IMG/VR virus record: IMGVR_UViG_3300044511_000089
Span: 1-64,000 of that record
Strand: one strand, 5' to 3'
Length of the DNA stretch: 64,000 nucleotides
Source: a virus
Part shown: positions 8,359-16,076 of the stretch, one piece after another
How the letters are laid out: the number at the start of each line of letters is the position of its first letter
Numbering within the stretch: position 1 is the stretch's first letter
Made by a program: the position numbers and the translations under genes
Notes under the pieces: generated by a model
Told to the model about the DNA's origin: nothing
Databases searched by the model: none
Seen by the model: the letters and a program-made list of their open reading frames with translations, nothing else

Positions 8359-8624
8359 CAGCAGACAAGGACAGGACAGAATTGTTGGACGCATTGGAGG
8401 AAATGGCAAGGCAGCATTGCCACACCGGAACCGCTGCGAAGGACCATAACGGACAAGTGGCGGGAACACTGGTGACAGATAGCGGTGCGATTTCGACCAA
8501 CGCCGACGCCCTGCGCACCCTTGCGAAGCACGGTCGGTTCCGCATCGTGGCGCAAATGTATCGTATGGTCGTCGGCTACTGGCCGGAGAACGACCCTGAG
8601 AAGAAGCCTGCGAAAACGAAGTAA
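8355..8624 (+). CDS. Hypothetical helical protein
   Basis: An 89-residue protein with N- and C-terminal helices and a basic Lys-rich tail. GAAAGGACA at 8343-8351 sets the start. Function unknown. Confidence 0.55.
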   Translation: MTADKDRTELLDALEEMARQHCHTGTAAKDHNGQVAGTLVTDSGAISTNADALRTLAKHGRFRIVAQMYRMVVGYWPENDPEKKPAKTK

Positions 8625-8644
8625 CAAAGAAAGGACAACCCATC

Positions 8645-9391
8645 ATGGGTATCTACATCGAGAGAACAGCAAAAGAGGAAATGCTTCCCCTGTTCGGGAA
8701 GCTCAACAAACTGATTGGGGCCGGGGATGCCGTCGCATTGGACAAACCTCCAGCCTCGTTCGACGACGTGCCGCTTGGAAAGACGGTGGTGGTCGAGGTC
8801 GACAACCAGCACTTCAGCGCGCTTGGCGTCGCCCACGACGAGAATGAGTTCAAGCGCATGGTCATCAGGCCGGACCATCGCCCGAGGAAGTTCGGCCTTG
8901 TCGAACTGACCGAGGCGAACGCGCTGGCCATGTGCGCCTGCAACTACGCTGACAAGGAGCAGTTCTTGGACGTGCTGCTCGGGCGCAAGAAGATGGAACG
9001 CAGGAAACAGGAGGAAACCACGCCAGACCTCAATGCTCCCAAGGACTTGAACCTGCTTCTACGGGCATCGTTCGGTGTGTTCTACCACCAGATGATGGCG
9101 TCGATGAAAGACGAGAAGTCCGAGAATCCCGAGCTTCCATTGTGCATGTTCAAGCTGGCCGCTATCGCGTTCGCAGCGGGGGCGATGGCGGTCAAGACGG
9201 CGCACGACCAGATTGGGTGCGACGGTGTCGAAACCCTTAGCAAAGGGTTCTCGGACATGAAGGACAACATCTACGACTCGGACGTGACCGACAAGTGCGA
9301 GTGCGGCGGGCATCGGCTCGGCAGCATTGACATGAAGGATTACAGCGTCAGCTACGAGTGCGAGTCCTGCGGGAAGAAAGGTTCCCTATGA
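8645..9391 (+). CDS. Hypothetical protein with C-terminal zinc ribbon
   Basis: A 248-residue protein. Residues 1-215 hold no motif I know. The last 30 residues contain two cysteine pairs (KCECGG and ECESCG) spaced as in a zinc ribbon. GAAAGGACA at 8629-8637 precedes the ATG. The zinc ribbon suggests nucleic-acid or protein binding. Confidence 0.6.
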   Translation: MGIYIERTAKEEMLPLFGKLNKLIGAGDAVALDKPPASFDDVPLGKTVVVEVDNQHFSALGVAHDENEFKRMVIRPDHRPRKFGLVELTEANALAMCACNYADKEQFLDVLLGRKKMERRKQEETTPDLNAPKDLNLLLRASFGVFYHQMMASMKDEKSENPELPLCMFKLAAIAFAAGAMAVKTAHDQIGCDGVETLSKGFSDMKDNIYDSDVTDKCECGGHRLGSIDMKDYSVSYECESCGKKGSL

Positions 9392-9681
9392 CCGAAAGGA
9401 AGATTGCGGACGGGCCGTGCTTCAACCTCGGGAAGGTGGTCATCACCCCCGGCGCGGAAGCCCTGCTCAAGAAGCTCGACAAGAACGGGGACGAGTTCGT
9501 CCATCGCCACGTCAGGGGTGATTGGGGCGACCTGTGCGACGAGGATTGGAAGCACAACGACGACGCCATGCTCGGCGGCGACAGGCTGCTGTCGAGCTAC
9601 GGGGAGGGAGACGACAAGCTGTGGATTATCACCGAATGGGACAGGTCGGTGACGACATTGCTCACACCGGAGGAATACTAG
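9388..9681 (+). CDS. Hypothetical acidic protein
   Basis: A 97-residue protein, Asp-rich in its second half. The ATG at 9388 overlaps the previous stop (ATGA) and has an AAAGG site; the open frame begins a little earlier at 9358. Function unknown. Confidence 0.55.
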   Translation: MTERKIADGPCFNLGKVVITPGAEALLKKLDKNGDEFVHRHVRGDWGDLCDEDWKHNDDAMLGGDRLLSSYGEGDDKLWIITEWDRSVTTLLTPEEY

Positions 9682-9682
9682 G

Positions 9683-9991
9683 ATGAAGGTCTACGTTTGC
9701 AGTTACAGCTACGCCATGCCTTGCTCCATCCAGTTCAAGGTGGCGGCTCGCTCGAAGAAGGATGCGAGGAAGAAACTCAAGGACATGCTTGCGAAAGGCA
9801 AGTTCGACGACGTGAAGGGAACAACGGGATGGAGCGCGCCCAAGCAAAACAATAGGGTCACGGTGATTGGGGCGCTTCGCATCGGGTTCGGTGACACCAT
9901 CAAGACCGTGGACAAGGTGACGGCGAAGTATTGCGCCACCTGCGGGAACGAGCGACTGCTCTGCACCTGCACCCCAATCGAAAGGTATTAG
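9683..9991 (+). CDS. Hypothetical basic protein with Cys motif
   Basis: A 102-residue protein with a Lys-rich helix (residues 24-42) and a C-terminal CATCG...LCTC cluster that could bind zinc. A GGAGG site lies upstream. Function unknown. Confidence 0.55.
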   Translation: MKVYVCSYSYAMPCSIQFKVAARSKKDARKKLKDMLAKGKFDDVKGTTGWSAPKQNNRVTVIGALRIGFGDTIKTVDKVTAKYCATCGNERLLCTCTPIERY

Positions 9992-9993
9992 CC

Positions 9994-10470
9994 ATGACGA
10001 AACGAAAGTTCTACCAGACGGTGTTCGAGGTTGAAGTGCTGCACGAGGAACCCATCCCTAGCCATCTGACATTGCCCGAAGTGCTGGCAGAGTGCGAGGA
10101 AGGGGCGTGGAGTGGAGGAATCAAGGGCATCGATGAGGTCGAGCACCTGTGCGTGCGTAAGAAGCATGACCGATGCTGGCAAACCTGCCATGCGCCGTCA
10201 ACCGGATTTGCGAGTGTCGCAAATCGTGGCGGCCGCGCGCCGGAGAGTCAGGATTTTGGCGGCATCCTGCACGACGTCCGGAGGAACGGGCTGTTCGAGG
10301 CAGTCAACGCCCTGTCGGTGCTGGCACAACAGTTCGACTCCATCGCTGATTACAGGTGGCAGCAGGACATTGGCGAGAAGGAGTTGAAGGCGGAGAAGAA
10401 TGCTTTGAAAGAAGCCGAGCGTGTGCTGGCGTCGCATGGGTTGAAGCCCGGCGACAAGCTGCGCACGTAG
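9994..10470 (+). CDS. Hypothetical protein with CxRKKxDRCW segment
   Basis: A 158-residue protein. The middle has LCVRKKHDRCWQTC, and the last 60 residues are predicted helix with coiled-coil-like charge. The start was set at ATG 9994 by its GAAAGG site two bases after the preceding stop. No family recognised. Confidence 0.52.
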   Translation: MTKRKFYQTVFEVEVLHEEPIPSHLTLPEVLAECEEGAWSGGIKGIDEVEHLCVRKKHDRCWQTCHAPSTGFASVANRGGRAPESQDFGGILHDVRRNGLFEAVNALSVLAQQFDSIADYRWQQDIGEKELKAEKNALKEAERVLASHGLKPGDKLRT

Positions 10471-10485
10471 TAGAAAGGACAAACC

Positions 10486-10689
10486 ATGAAACGCAGAATC
10501 ATCACCGTGAAGAACGTCACGTTGCAATTCGATGTGCTTGGACGGGTGCCTGTCGGACTTGGGAAAGTCCCTGTCATTGTCTCGGCGGAAGTGGCTATCA
10601 TCAACGGTGCGCTGATGCCGATGCCGAGCCAGCCGCACCTGTTCCTGCACAAGCGGTTGAAGGCCACACTGAGGACGGTGGACGAATGA
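10486..10689 (+). CDS. Small hypothetical protein
   Basis: A 67-residue beta-rich basic protein. GAAAGGACA at 10473-10481 precedes the ATG and the stop overlaps the next ATG. Function unknown. Confidence 0.55.
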   Translation: MKRRIITVKNVTLQFDVLGRVPVGLGKVPVIVSAEVAIINGALMPMPSQPHLFLHKRLKATLRTVDE

Positions 10690-10871
10690 AACTTTGCGAT
10701 AAGTGCGGCTCCGACGACATCGAACTCTCGCGTTCTTGTGGTGCATGGGTGTGCAACAAGTGCGACCATCACAACGGTCTGGCCCGCTGCTTCTGCGGAT
10801 GGGCAGCGAGCGGTGGAGACGGATACAAGGAACTGGTCGAACTAGGTGAAACAATCGAGCCTGAACCATGA
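10686..10871 (+). CDS. Small zinc-ribbon protein
   Basis: A 61-residue protein with the pattern CDKC...C...CNKC followed by CFC, a typical small zinc ribbon with extra cysteines. It starts at ATG 10686 by overlap with the preceding stop. Such proteins often act as transcription or replication accessory factors in phages; here that is only inference. Confidence 0.62.
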   Translation: MKLCDKCGSDDIELSRSCGAWVCNKCDHHNGLARCFCGWAASGGDGYKELVELGETIEPEP

Positions 10872-11671
10872 AACATCCACCACTCATCCTATCGATTGAT
10901 TGGGACTTCTTCATCAAGGAAGACCCGAAGCTCGACATGGGACATCGGGAAATACCGATTTTCCTCGAAACGATGTGGGCCATCAGGCTCGCAGGCTGGA
11001 TGGCCACTCGGGAGGCTGAGTCCATCGAGGACGTGACGCCGTTCACCGGGCCGTCACCGGAGCGGTTTGTGATGAAGCTCGGCACGACGTTCGGTTACAA
11101 ACACCTGCTGTTCGGCAACGCACTGGTCGGGTGCGCCGAGTCCCATGCCGCCCTGCCGCAGTTGCTCGACAAGCTTGGATTGAAGGACGGCGACAAGTGC
11201 GATGTCGTGAACATCGACGCGCACCACGACTGCGGTTACGGCGACAATCTGGACAACGCCGAGTTCAAGGACAAGTTCGATTGCGGGTCGTGGGTGCCGC
11301 ACCTTCATGCGAGGGGGATGCTCAACTCCATGACGCAATGCTACCCTGACTGGCGGTTCAAGCATCCTGAGTGCAGCAGGGAAACGCACAAAAACATCAA
11401 GGAGCGGCTCCCCGTCACGTTCCAGTTCCTGAGCAGGATGAAGCCGAGGGCGTTCAACAGGCCCATCGCCGCCATCTTCCTGTGCCGGTCTGGATGTTGG
11501 AGTCCGCCGTGCTACGATGACAAGTTCAACGTGCTCTGCGGGATGTTTGGCAACACCGGCATCCCCGCACGGAACCTCGACATGGATGAAGTGAACAAGT
11601 TAGCGAAGATGGAGGCCGAGCAGATGAAGGAAATCAAGGAACACAACGCGAAACTACAGGCACAGCCATGA
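10868..11671 (+). CDS. Arginase-fold (UPF0489-like) protein
   Basis: A 267-residue protein with features of the arginase/UPF0489 superfamily. These are SIDWDFF at residues 9-15, an ESHAAL segment at 91-96, and the metal-binding NIDAHHD at 115-121 followed by a CGSWV turn at 139-143. UPF0489 members include peptide arginases that turn Arg into ornithine in peptides. The Asp and His residues needed for two Mn ions appear present. The DxDFF motif is N-terminal here, whereas I recall it C-terminal to the DAHxD motif in UPF0489 proteins. The last 30 residues are a charged helix. The substrate is unknown. Confidence 0.6.
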   Translation: MKHPPLILSIDWDFFIKEDPKLDMGHREIPIFLETMWAIRLAGWMATREAESIEDVTPFTGPSPERFVMKLGTTFGYKHLLFGNALVGCAESHAALPQLLDKLGLKDGDKCDVVNIDAHHDCGYGDNLDNAEFKDKFDCGSWVPHLHARGMLNSMTQCYPDWRFKHPECSRETHKNIKERLPVTFQFLSRMKPRAFNRPIAAIFLCRSGCWSPPCYDDKFNVLCGMFGNTGIPARNLDMDEVNKLAKMEAEQMKEIKEHNAKLQAQP

Positions 11672-12234
11672 GCATTTTCGGAAGCTACTACCCACCGGGC
11701 GCGGCGAACCACCCGCACGCCCCTTACAACGAGCAAATCCCGCCCGATTCATTCTTCACGGCGCAGAACAACACACGCCGAATCTTCTGCCGCTATGGGG
11801 CGAAGAATTGGGGCGACGTTGACCGGATGCTCTACAAGCATTCCGTGTGCGGGTTGAGCATCGGAGTCCAGTGCGATGATGGCGAACGCCCGCACTACGG
11901 CCACAATCTATACAAACTCACCGCCGAGTCCCCCGCCGTGCTGGTGCTTGTCAGTAGCATCGTGGAGGGCGTGGAGCAAACCACCGACACGGTGGAGGTT
12001 GACCTGACCAAGCGCGGAACGCGCAAGACCGGCACCATCCTTGCGCGGTTGGATGCCGCTGTTGCCATAGTGGAGCAGCAGGCCCGCCGAATCTGGATGA
12101 ACACACACGGGTGCGAATCCTGCAAGCGGCATTGGTGTAAGGTGGGCAAGACATTTTTGGATTCCTGCCCTGACGGACTTACCCCCGTGTGGCTCAAGTG
12201 CCGCAAGTGCAACGGACGAGGCATTGTGATATGA
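11668..12234 (+). CDS. Hypothetical protein with C-terminal zinc finger
   Basis: A 188-residue protein coupled by ATGA to the arginase-fold gene. The last 45 residues contain CESCKRHWC and CRKCNGRG, resembling a DnaJ-type or ribbon zinc finger. The first 140 residues hold no known motif. Confidence 0.58.
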   Translation: MSIFGSYYPPGAANHPHAPYNEQIPPDSFFTAQNNTRRIFCRYGAKNWGDVDRMLYKHSVCGLSIGVQCDDGERPHYGHNLYKLTAESPAVLVLVSSIVEGVEQTTDTVEVDLTKRGTRKTGTILARLDAAVAIVEQQARRIWMNTHGCESCKRHWCKVGKTFLDSCPDGLTPVWLKCRKCNGRGIVI

Positions 12235-12413
12235 ACGCCCGCGCCACCACGAAGTCCCACCCGCGCGCGGACCTCAAGGAGCAGCACGCGGAACTGCTCG
12301 CAGCGTTGGAAAGGGTTGTGCTTTACAGCCGCCCCAAAGCCAAGCAGGTCAACCTGAACTTGGCCATCGACCGAGCAAGGCAAGTCATCAGAAAGGCGAC
12401 GGGCACACCATGA
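12231..12413 (+). CDS. Small basic helical protein
   Basis: A 60-residue basic protein, nearly all helix, starting at ATG 12231 (ATGA overlap). Function unknown. Confidence 0.5.
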   Translation: MNARATTKSHPRADLKEQHAELLAALERVVLYSRPKAKQVNLNLAIDRARQVIRKATGTP

Positions 12414-12610
12414 CAGCCAAGCAAGCCCGGCGCATCGTCTCCAAGGCCATCCTGCACCTTCGGCTGATTGAGAAGGATTGCGACATGGCCATTGATGGAA
12501 CGTGGAACGTGCGAGACATTGGCTCCATCGGTGGCTTTGAAGCCATGCGCGACAACGCCCTCGAAAGCCGCAAGGAGTTGAAAGCCCTGCTCAAGACAAT
12601 GCCCAAATGA
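12410..12610 (+). CDS. Small helical protein
   Basis: A 66-residue helical protein, coupled at both ends by ATGA overlaps. Function unknown. Confidence 0.5.
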   Translation: MTAKQARRIVSKAILHLRLIEKDCDMAIDGTWNVRDIGSIGGFEAMRDNALESRKELKALLKTMPK

Positions 12611-12882
12611 ACACCGATACCGAAACACTGGTGCAGGTCGCCGCCGTGTCCCTCATGTGCGGCATGGTCATGGGTGGATGCCTTGTCGTCCTGTGGAGGA
12701 TGATTGCTGACTCGATGTGGGAACGCATCGAGAAGCTTGAACGCGCAAGGCGGGAGCGGTTCAAGCAGGTCGAAGGTAAGTATGTCAGCGGTTCGTCACC
12801 CCGACAGCCTTCTCAGACAGCCTGTCGAGAATCTCCTTCATCCGTGCGTCAGGCACGAAGTAGCCCGGCATCGCAGGGGTGA
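12607..12882 (+). CDS. Small membrane protein, overlapping lysis genes
   Basis: A 91-residue protein with one clear membrane segment (residues 9-31) followed by a basic amphipathic helix. Residues 60-91 are encoded opposite the o-spanin-like gene and look low in information. It is the last plus-strand gene before the lysis island and might take part in lysis as a second holin or antiholin; this is inference. Confidence 0.5.
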   Translation: MNTDTETLVQVAAVSLMCGMVMGGCLVVLWRMIADSMWERIEKLERARRERFKQVEGKYVSGSSPRQPSQTACRESPSSVRQARSSPASQG

Positions 12883-13027
12883 ACGGCCTGCCCGCCTCAA
12901 GCCTTGTCACCGTCTTGTCCGCCGGTATCACCACCACCCTTGTTCGGAGGCACGCTGTTGATGCCGTCGTCAAGAAGGCGGTTGACAGTAGAAGCGTCAG
13001 CAGCGGCGATGGCTTTGGCATTTTCAT
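12785..13027 (-). CDS. Small lipoprotein, o-spanin-like
   Basis: An 80-residue protein with a basic start, a hydrophobic stretch and a lipobox-like TASTAC (Cys26), followed by a short periplasmic domain. It starts out of frame inside the i-spanin-like gene, the Rz/Rz1 arrangement. Such lipoproteins sit in the outer membrane and fuse it with the inner membrane at lysis. The fold of its mature part is not a typical proline-rich Rz1, so the call rests on layout. Confidence 0.6.
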   Translation of the reverse strand: MKMPKPSPLLTLLLSTAFLTTASTACLRTRVVVIPADKTVTRLEAGRPFTPAMPGYFVPDARMKEILDRLSEKAVGVTNR

Positions 13028-13142
13028 CCTTGGCCCTTTGCAGTTGCACCACCGGGTCGTCGTCCCTCTGCCATTTCCTGTAAAGGACTCTGGCTAGGAC
13101 GGCCACCACGGTTGCGACAATCCCGAGGATGGCGGCGGTCAT
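12897..13142 (-). CDS. i-spanin-like membrane protein
   Basis: An 81-residue protein with an N-terminal membrane helix (residues 3-20) and a charged helical periplasmic part, ending in a Gly/Asp-rich tail. It overlaps the lipoprotein gene by 131 bases in another frame and follows the holin-like gene by two bases. Compared with lambda Rz it is short. Confidence 0.58.
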   Translation of the reverse strand: MTAAILGIVATVVAVLARVLYRKWQRDDDPVVQLQRAKDENAKAIAAADASTVNRLLDDGINSVPPNKGGGDTGGQDGDKA

Positions 13143-13144
13143 GG

Positions 13145-13348
13145 TTACTTGGCCCCGACATCCTCGCTCGACTTGTCGCTGTCACGGGCGAACAGCCCTG
13201 TAAGGAACGTCCCCACCGCAATGAGAACGTCGCCGACGATGGCCATGTCAGTCTGCGACTTGAAGTAAACCCCAAGGGCAGCCACGGCACCGGCCACAGT
13301 CGTTTTCCACGACTTGACCCCCGACTTGATTACTGAGGTTGGATTCAT
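13145..13348 (-). CDS. Holin-like small membrane protein
   Basis: A 67-residue protein with two hydrophobic segments (about 17-29 and 35-51) and a charged tail ending RDSDKSSEDVGAK, as in many class II phage holins. The ATG at 13348 avoids overlap with the divergent gene at 13386; a longer frame reaches 13387. It heads the three-gene lysis island. No endolysin is next to it. Confidence 0.55.
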   Translation of the reverse strand: MNPTSVIKSGVKSWKTTVAGAVAALGVYFKSQTDMAIVGDVLIAVGTFLTGLFARDSDKSSEDVGAK

Positions 13349-13385
13349 CAAGGCCAACCTAGCGAAGAACCAGCAGAAAGGCAAC

Positions 13386-13667
13386 ATGCAAAACGACAGC
13401 GCAGAGAAACCACCAATGGAACCCTACAAACCAACACCGCACGACCTGCAATGGAGCAGGAACCTGCTCGCCATGCTGAAGGACGGCGGAACTTGGGCCA
13501 TACCGAAAACCGGCTCCATCTACACCGTGGACAAGAACGCAAAGACGCTGACCTGCACTCACGGATACGATGCAACCATGCACAACATGGTCACAGGCGT
13601 ATTCAATCAGCTAGGATACGCACTTGTTGTGTTGTGTCCAGTTGACGGCAGGACAAAGATGGCATAG
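13386..13667 (+). CDS. Hypothetical protein
   Basis: A 93-residue protein whose ATG at 13386 follows an AAAGG site. It is divergent from the lysis island and has a Pro-rich first 20 residues, then a mixed fold. Function unknown. Confidence 0.5.
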   Translation: MQNDSAEKPPMEPYKPTPHDLQWSRNLLAMLKDGGTWAIPKTGSIYTVDKNAKTLTCTHGYDATMHNMVTGVFNQLGYALVVLCPVDGRTKMA

Positions 13668-13698
13668 CAGTAGCTACGCAGACAGTAGGACACAACAC
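13629..13698. repeat. 11-bp perfect inverted repeat before regulator gene
   Basis: GTGTTGTGTCC at 13629-13639 and its exact complement GGACACAACAC at 13688-13698 flank the end of the preceding gene and the start of the helix-turn-helix gene. A smaller GTAGCTAC palindrome lies between them near 13671. It could be an operator pair or an RNA hairpin that hides the ribosome-binding site. A TTGACG (13642-13647) could be a -35 element, but no good -10 follows. Confidence 0.5.
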
Positions 13699-13703
13699 GC
13701 ACT

Positions 13704-14474
13704 ATGAATGACACCACAATCGATACCGTAAATGGAACACCACCACCACCAATCACCACGAGAGAGGAACAGCGCGCCGAGCGGCGGCGCAGGATAAAGG
13801 CGATTCTGGAGTTGCCTGACGGCCTTACCTTGAGGGAGGTCGCAAAGCGCATCGGTTTGCCGCGCGTCACCACGGCGTTCCTGCTGTGCAGGGATGCGGG
13901 TTATCAGACCAGACCGACTGGTCGTCCGCTTGGAACTGGCCACGGGCCTGTGCCTCTCACGACCGAACGCCTGTCAATCCTTGAGCATGGGGCCAAGGAG
14001 AACTGGACACTTAAACAGGTCGGGGACGCCCTCGGAACCACACGCCAATACGCCAGACATCTTTACAAGCTGCATGGCATCGCACGAACGAACAGGCGTG
14101 GCGGCGGGAGAGGCCGTCCTTTGTCTGCCAAGTCATTGGCTCTCATCGAGGATGTCACCAAGAACGGGCTGAACGGCAGGACGGGGCCGCAACTGGCGAA
14201 GCAACACGGTGTGAGCGTGGTGAGAATCTATTCACTTCTGCGACCGCGCGGGTTCTTTGGTCGCACTGTGGGCAGGCGCGCCGAGTTCATGGCGTCCATC
14301 GTTGATGGTCGGGGCCGGTGCCTGTTTTGCAACACCATGCAGCCTCTGAATGACTTCCGAGGGTTCAAGTGCGGCCCGTGCTGGCGCGCAGTCATCTACC
14401 GGCTCGCACGTCAAGGTGCCAAGGAGCGGCGCGAGTTCTGGAACCTGCACCATCCGAAGGTGCCCAAGGTCTGA
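13704..14474 (+). CDS. Triple helix-turn-helix zinc-ribbon regulator
   Basis: A 256-residue protein with three helix-turn-helix-like units at about residues 40-66 (LREVAKRIGLPRVT), 101-126 (LKQVGDALGTTRQY) and 159-182 (GPQLAKQHGVSVVR). Basic linkers separate them. A four-cysteine zinc ribbon follows (Cys206, 209, 223, 226). Repeated HTH units of this kind occur in DNA-binding phage and transposon proteins. It stands upstream of the integrase, so control of lysogeny is a fair inference. An 11-bp inverted repeat lies just before it. Confidence 0.62.
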   Translation: MNDTTIDTVNGTPPPPITTREEQRAERRRRIKAILELPDGLTLREVAKRIGLPRVTTAFLLCRDAGYQTRPTGRPLGTGHGPVPLTTERLSILEHGAKENWTLKQVGDALGTTRQYARHLYKLHGIARTNRRGGGRGRPLSAKSLALIEDVTKNGLNGRTGPQLAKQHGVSVVRIYSLLRPRGFFGRTVGRRAEFMASIVDGRGRCLFCNTMQPLNDFRGFKCGPCWRAVIYRLARQGAKERREFWNLHHPKVPKV

Positions 14475-14477
14475 CCT

Positions 14478-14696
14478 ATGGCAAAATCTACCGACACCAT
14501 CAACTGCTGCGCCATCGAGCAGTTCATTCATTGCAGGATGTGCATGGCCGAGATACCAGCGGGCGTGTCACCGAAGGAATGGTCGCAGCTTGAGGCAGGG
14601 TTCACCAAGGACAACACGATGCAAGTCTGGTGCAGACGGCATGACGCCAAGGTTCTCGAACTGGTCGTGACCGACGTGGTGGAGGATTGCAAATGA
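14478..14696 (+). CDS. Small Cys-rich protein
   Basis: A 72-residue protein with CCAIEQFIHCRMC in the first 25 residues and further Cys at WCRRH and the C-terminus, probably zinc-binding. It follows the regulator by three bases and overlaps the next gene by ATGA. Confidence 0.55.
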   Translation: MAKSTDTINCCAIEQFIHCRMCMAEIPAGVSPKEWSQLEAGFTKDNTMQVWCRRHDAKVLELVVTDVVEDCK

Positions 14697-15058
14697 GCAA
14701 GATGACGTTTTGGGAAAGGGCGGACAAACTGCCCCCGATACTGGTTAGGCTTCTGGCCAGACAGGGAGGAAGGCCGATGTCCATGAGCGGGATAGCGCAG
14801 GCATCCGGCCTTGAAATGCACACGGTCGATGCGTTGTCGTGGTCGCTGGACTGGAACACGGTTCCACTTGGAACCATGAGGCGGTTCCTGACCGGGTGCG
14901 GGGTGGACTTTGCGAAGTTCAGTGAATGGAAACGGGCGGTCAACTACCTTGAGTCGCCGGGGTGCAACTTCCGATACCTGCGGCGGCACAAGGATTGGAA
15001 ATCCACCTACGAGCCTATGCTCGCGAAGTGGTTGAAATCGGTGAGTCCAACAACATGA
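14693..15058 (+). CDS. Hypothetical DNA-binding-like protein upstream of integrase
   Basis: A 121-residue helical protein. Residues 20-70 read like a helix-turn-helix (MSGIAQASGLEMHTVDALS). The ATG at 14693 overlaps the previous stop; a TTG at 14687 is less likely. It overlaps the integrase start, so an excisionase-like or regulatory role with the integrase is possible. Confidence 0.55.
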   Translation: MSKMTFWERADKLPPILVRLLARQGGRPMSMSGIAQASGLEMHTVDALSWSLDWNTVPLGTMRRFLTGCGVDFAKFSEWKRAVNYLESPGCNFRYLRRHKDWKSTYEPMLAKWLKSVSPTT

Positions 15059-16041
15059 GCGGACATGACGGCAAAACGAACAACGAGGTATTCCCAGAGT
15101 TCCATGCGTTCCTGAGCATGACGCTGTCGGTCAGGACGTGCGACGATTACAGGCGCATCGTAACGAACTGGATGGCGTCGAAGGATGCAAACGGGACGGT
15201 GATTGGAACCAAGCTGCCCATCGACCTGACGCTGGAGGATTACTACAACTTCGTCAATGACGGGCAGATTTCGGTCAGGGGCAAGGATGGCAAGCCAACC
15301 AAGAGCGGGACGCGCAGCGTCGTTCTGGCTGCGTTGCGGAGTTACGGGAAGTTCTGCTTCGGCAAGTATGGCATCCCGAACCTTGCCTCACTGGTGAAGG
15401 TGAACATCAGGCTGATGACGCACGAGCAGCGCGAGACGGTCGAACGCCTGCCACTGTCTGACGAGGCCATGCACAAGCTGCTGAAACTGCCAGACCTGCC
15501 AGCCTTTTGGGACGCTGCCATTCGCATTGGCATCGAGACAGGACTGAGGCTGAGCGACATCTGCCAGCTTGAGGCGGCCTGCCTTGGAAAGAGCGAGTCG
15601 GGCTGTGATGTGCTGAACGTGTGGACGGACAAGCGTGACAAGCGCGTCTCGGTCCCAATCTGCGCCACCACAGCGAACCTGATTCGCAGCATGGCCTCGA
15701 CCGGGTTCCTGTTCCCGGAACAGCGTGAACAGGTTCTCGATGTCAGGCGCAGGGCGGGATTGTCGACCGCGTTCACCCACCTGTTGAAGAAGGCGCACGT
15801 CTGGAAGCCTCATGTCAGCTTCCATTCCATCCGCCATGCCTACGTCACCAAGCTGGTCTTGGACGGGATGGCGATGGAACTGGTTGCGGAACGGGTGGGT
15901 CACTCAAGCACCAAGACCACCGATGGCTACAACCACGCGCCAAGAAAAAGGCACGAGCCGTTGACCCGTGTTACGCGCGAGGAAATGCTGAAGTCGGGAA
16001 TGCACCCCGCCGTTTTTGACGTTCTCTACGGGAAGGAGTAG
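15055..16041 (+). CDS. int: Tyrosine recombinase (phage integrase)
   Basis: A 328-residue tyrosine recombinase. A SAM-like core-binding domain covers about residues 10-125 and the catalytic domain 130-300. Catalytic residues are Arg165 (TGLRLSD), a lysine at 193 or 196, His257-x-x-Arg260, His283 (VGHSST) and the nucleophile Tyr292 (DGYNH). The ATG at 15055 overlaps the preceding stop. It would integrate and help excise the phage chromosome, which marks the phage as temperate. The 16042-16213 gap downstream could hold attP. Confidence 0.92.
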   Translation: MSGHDGKTNNEVFPEFHAFLSMTLSVRTCDDYRRIVTNWMASKDANGTVIGTKLPIDLTLEDYYNFVNDGQISVRGKDGKPTKSGTRSVVLAALRSYGKFCFGKYGIPNLASLVKVNIRLMTHEQRETVERLPLSDEAMHKLLKLPDLPAFWDAAIRIGIETGLRLSDICQLEAACLGKSESGCDVLNVWTDKRDKRVSVPICATTANLIRSMASTGFLFPEQREQVLDVRRRAGLSTAFTHLLKKAHVWKPHVSFHSIRHAYVTKLVLDGMAMELVAERVGHSSTKTTDGYNHAPRKRHEPLTRVTREEMLKSGMHPAVFDVLYGKE

Positions 16042-16052
16042 GATGATTTGCT

Positions 16053-16076
16053 GGCGCGGTTTAACTACGCCGCGCC
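16053..16076. terminator. Hairpin between integrase and late operon
   Basis: GGCGCGG (16053-16059) and CCGCGCC (16070-16076) form a perfect 7-bp GC stem with a ten-base loop, between the convergent integrase and late-operon ends. It has no long T run on either strand, so termination strength is uncertain. The remaining gap to 16213 shows no gene. Confidence 0.55.
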
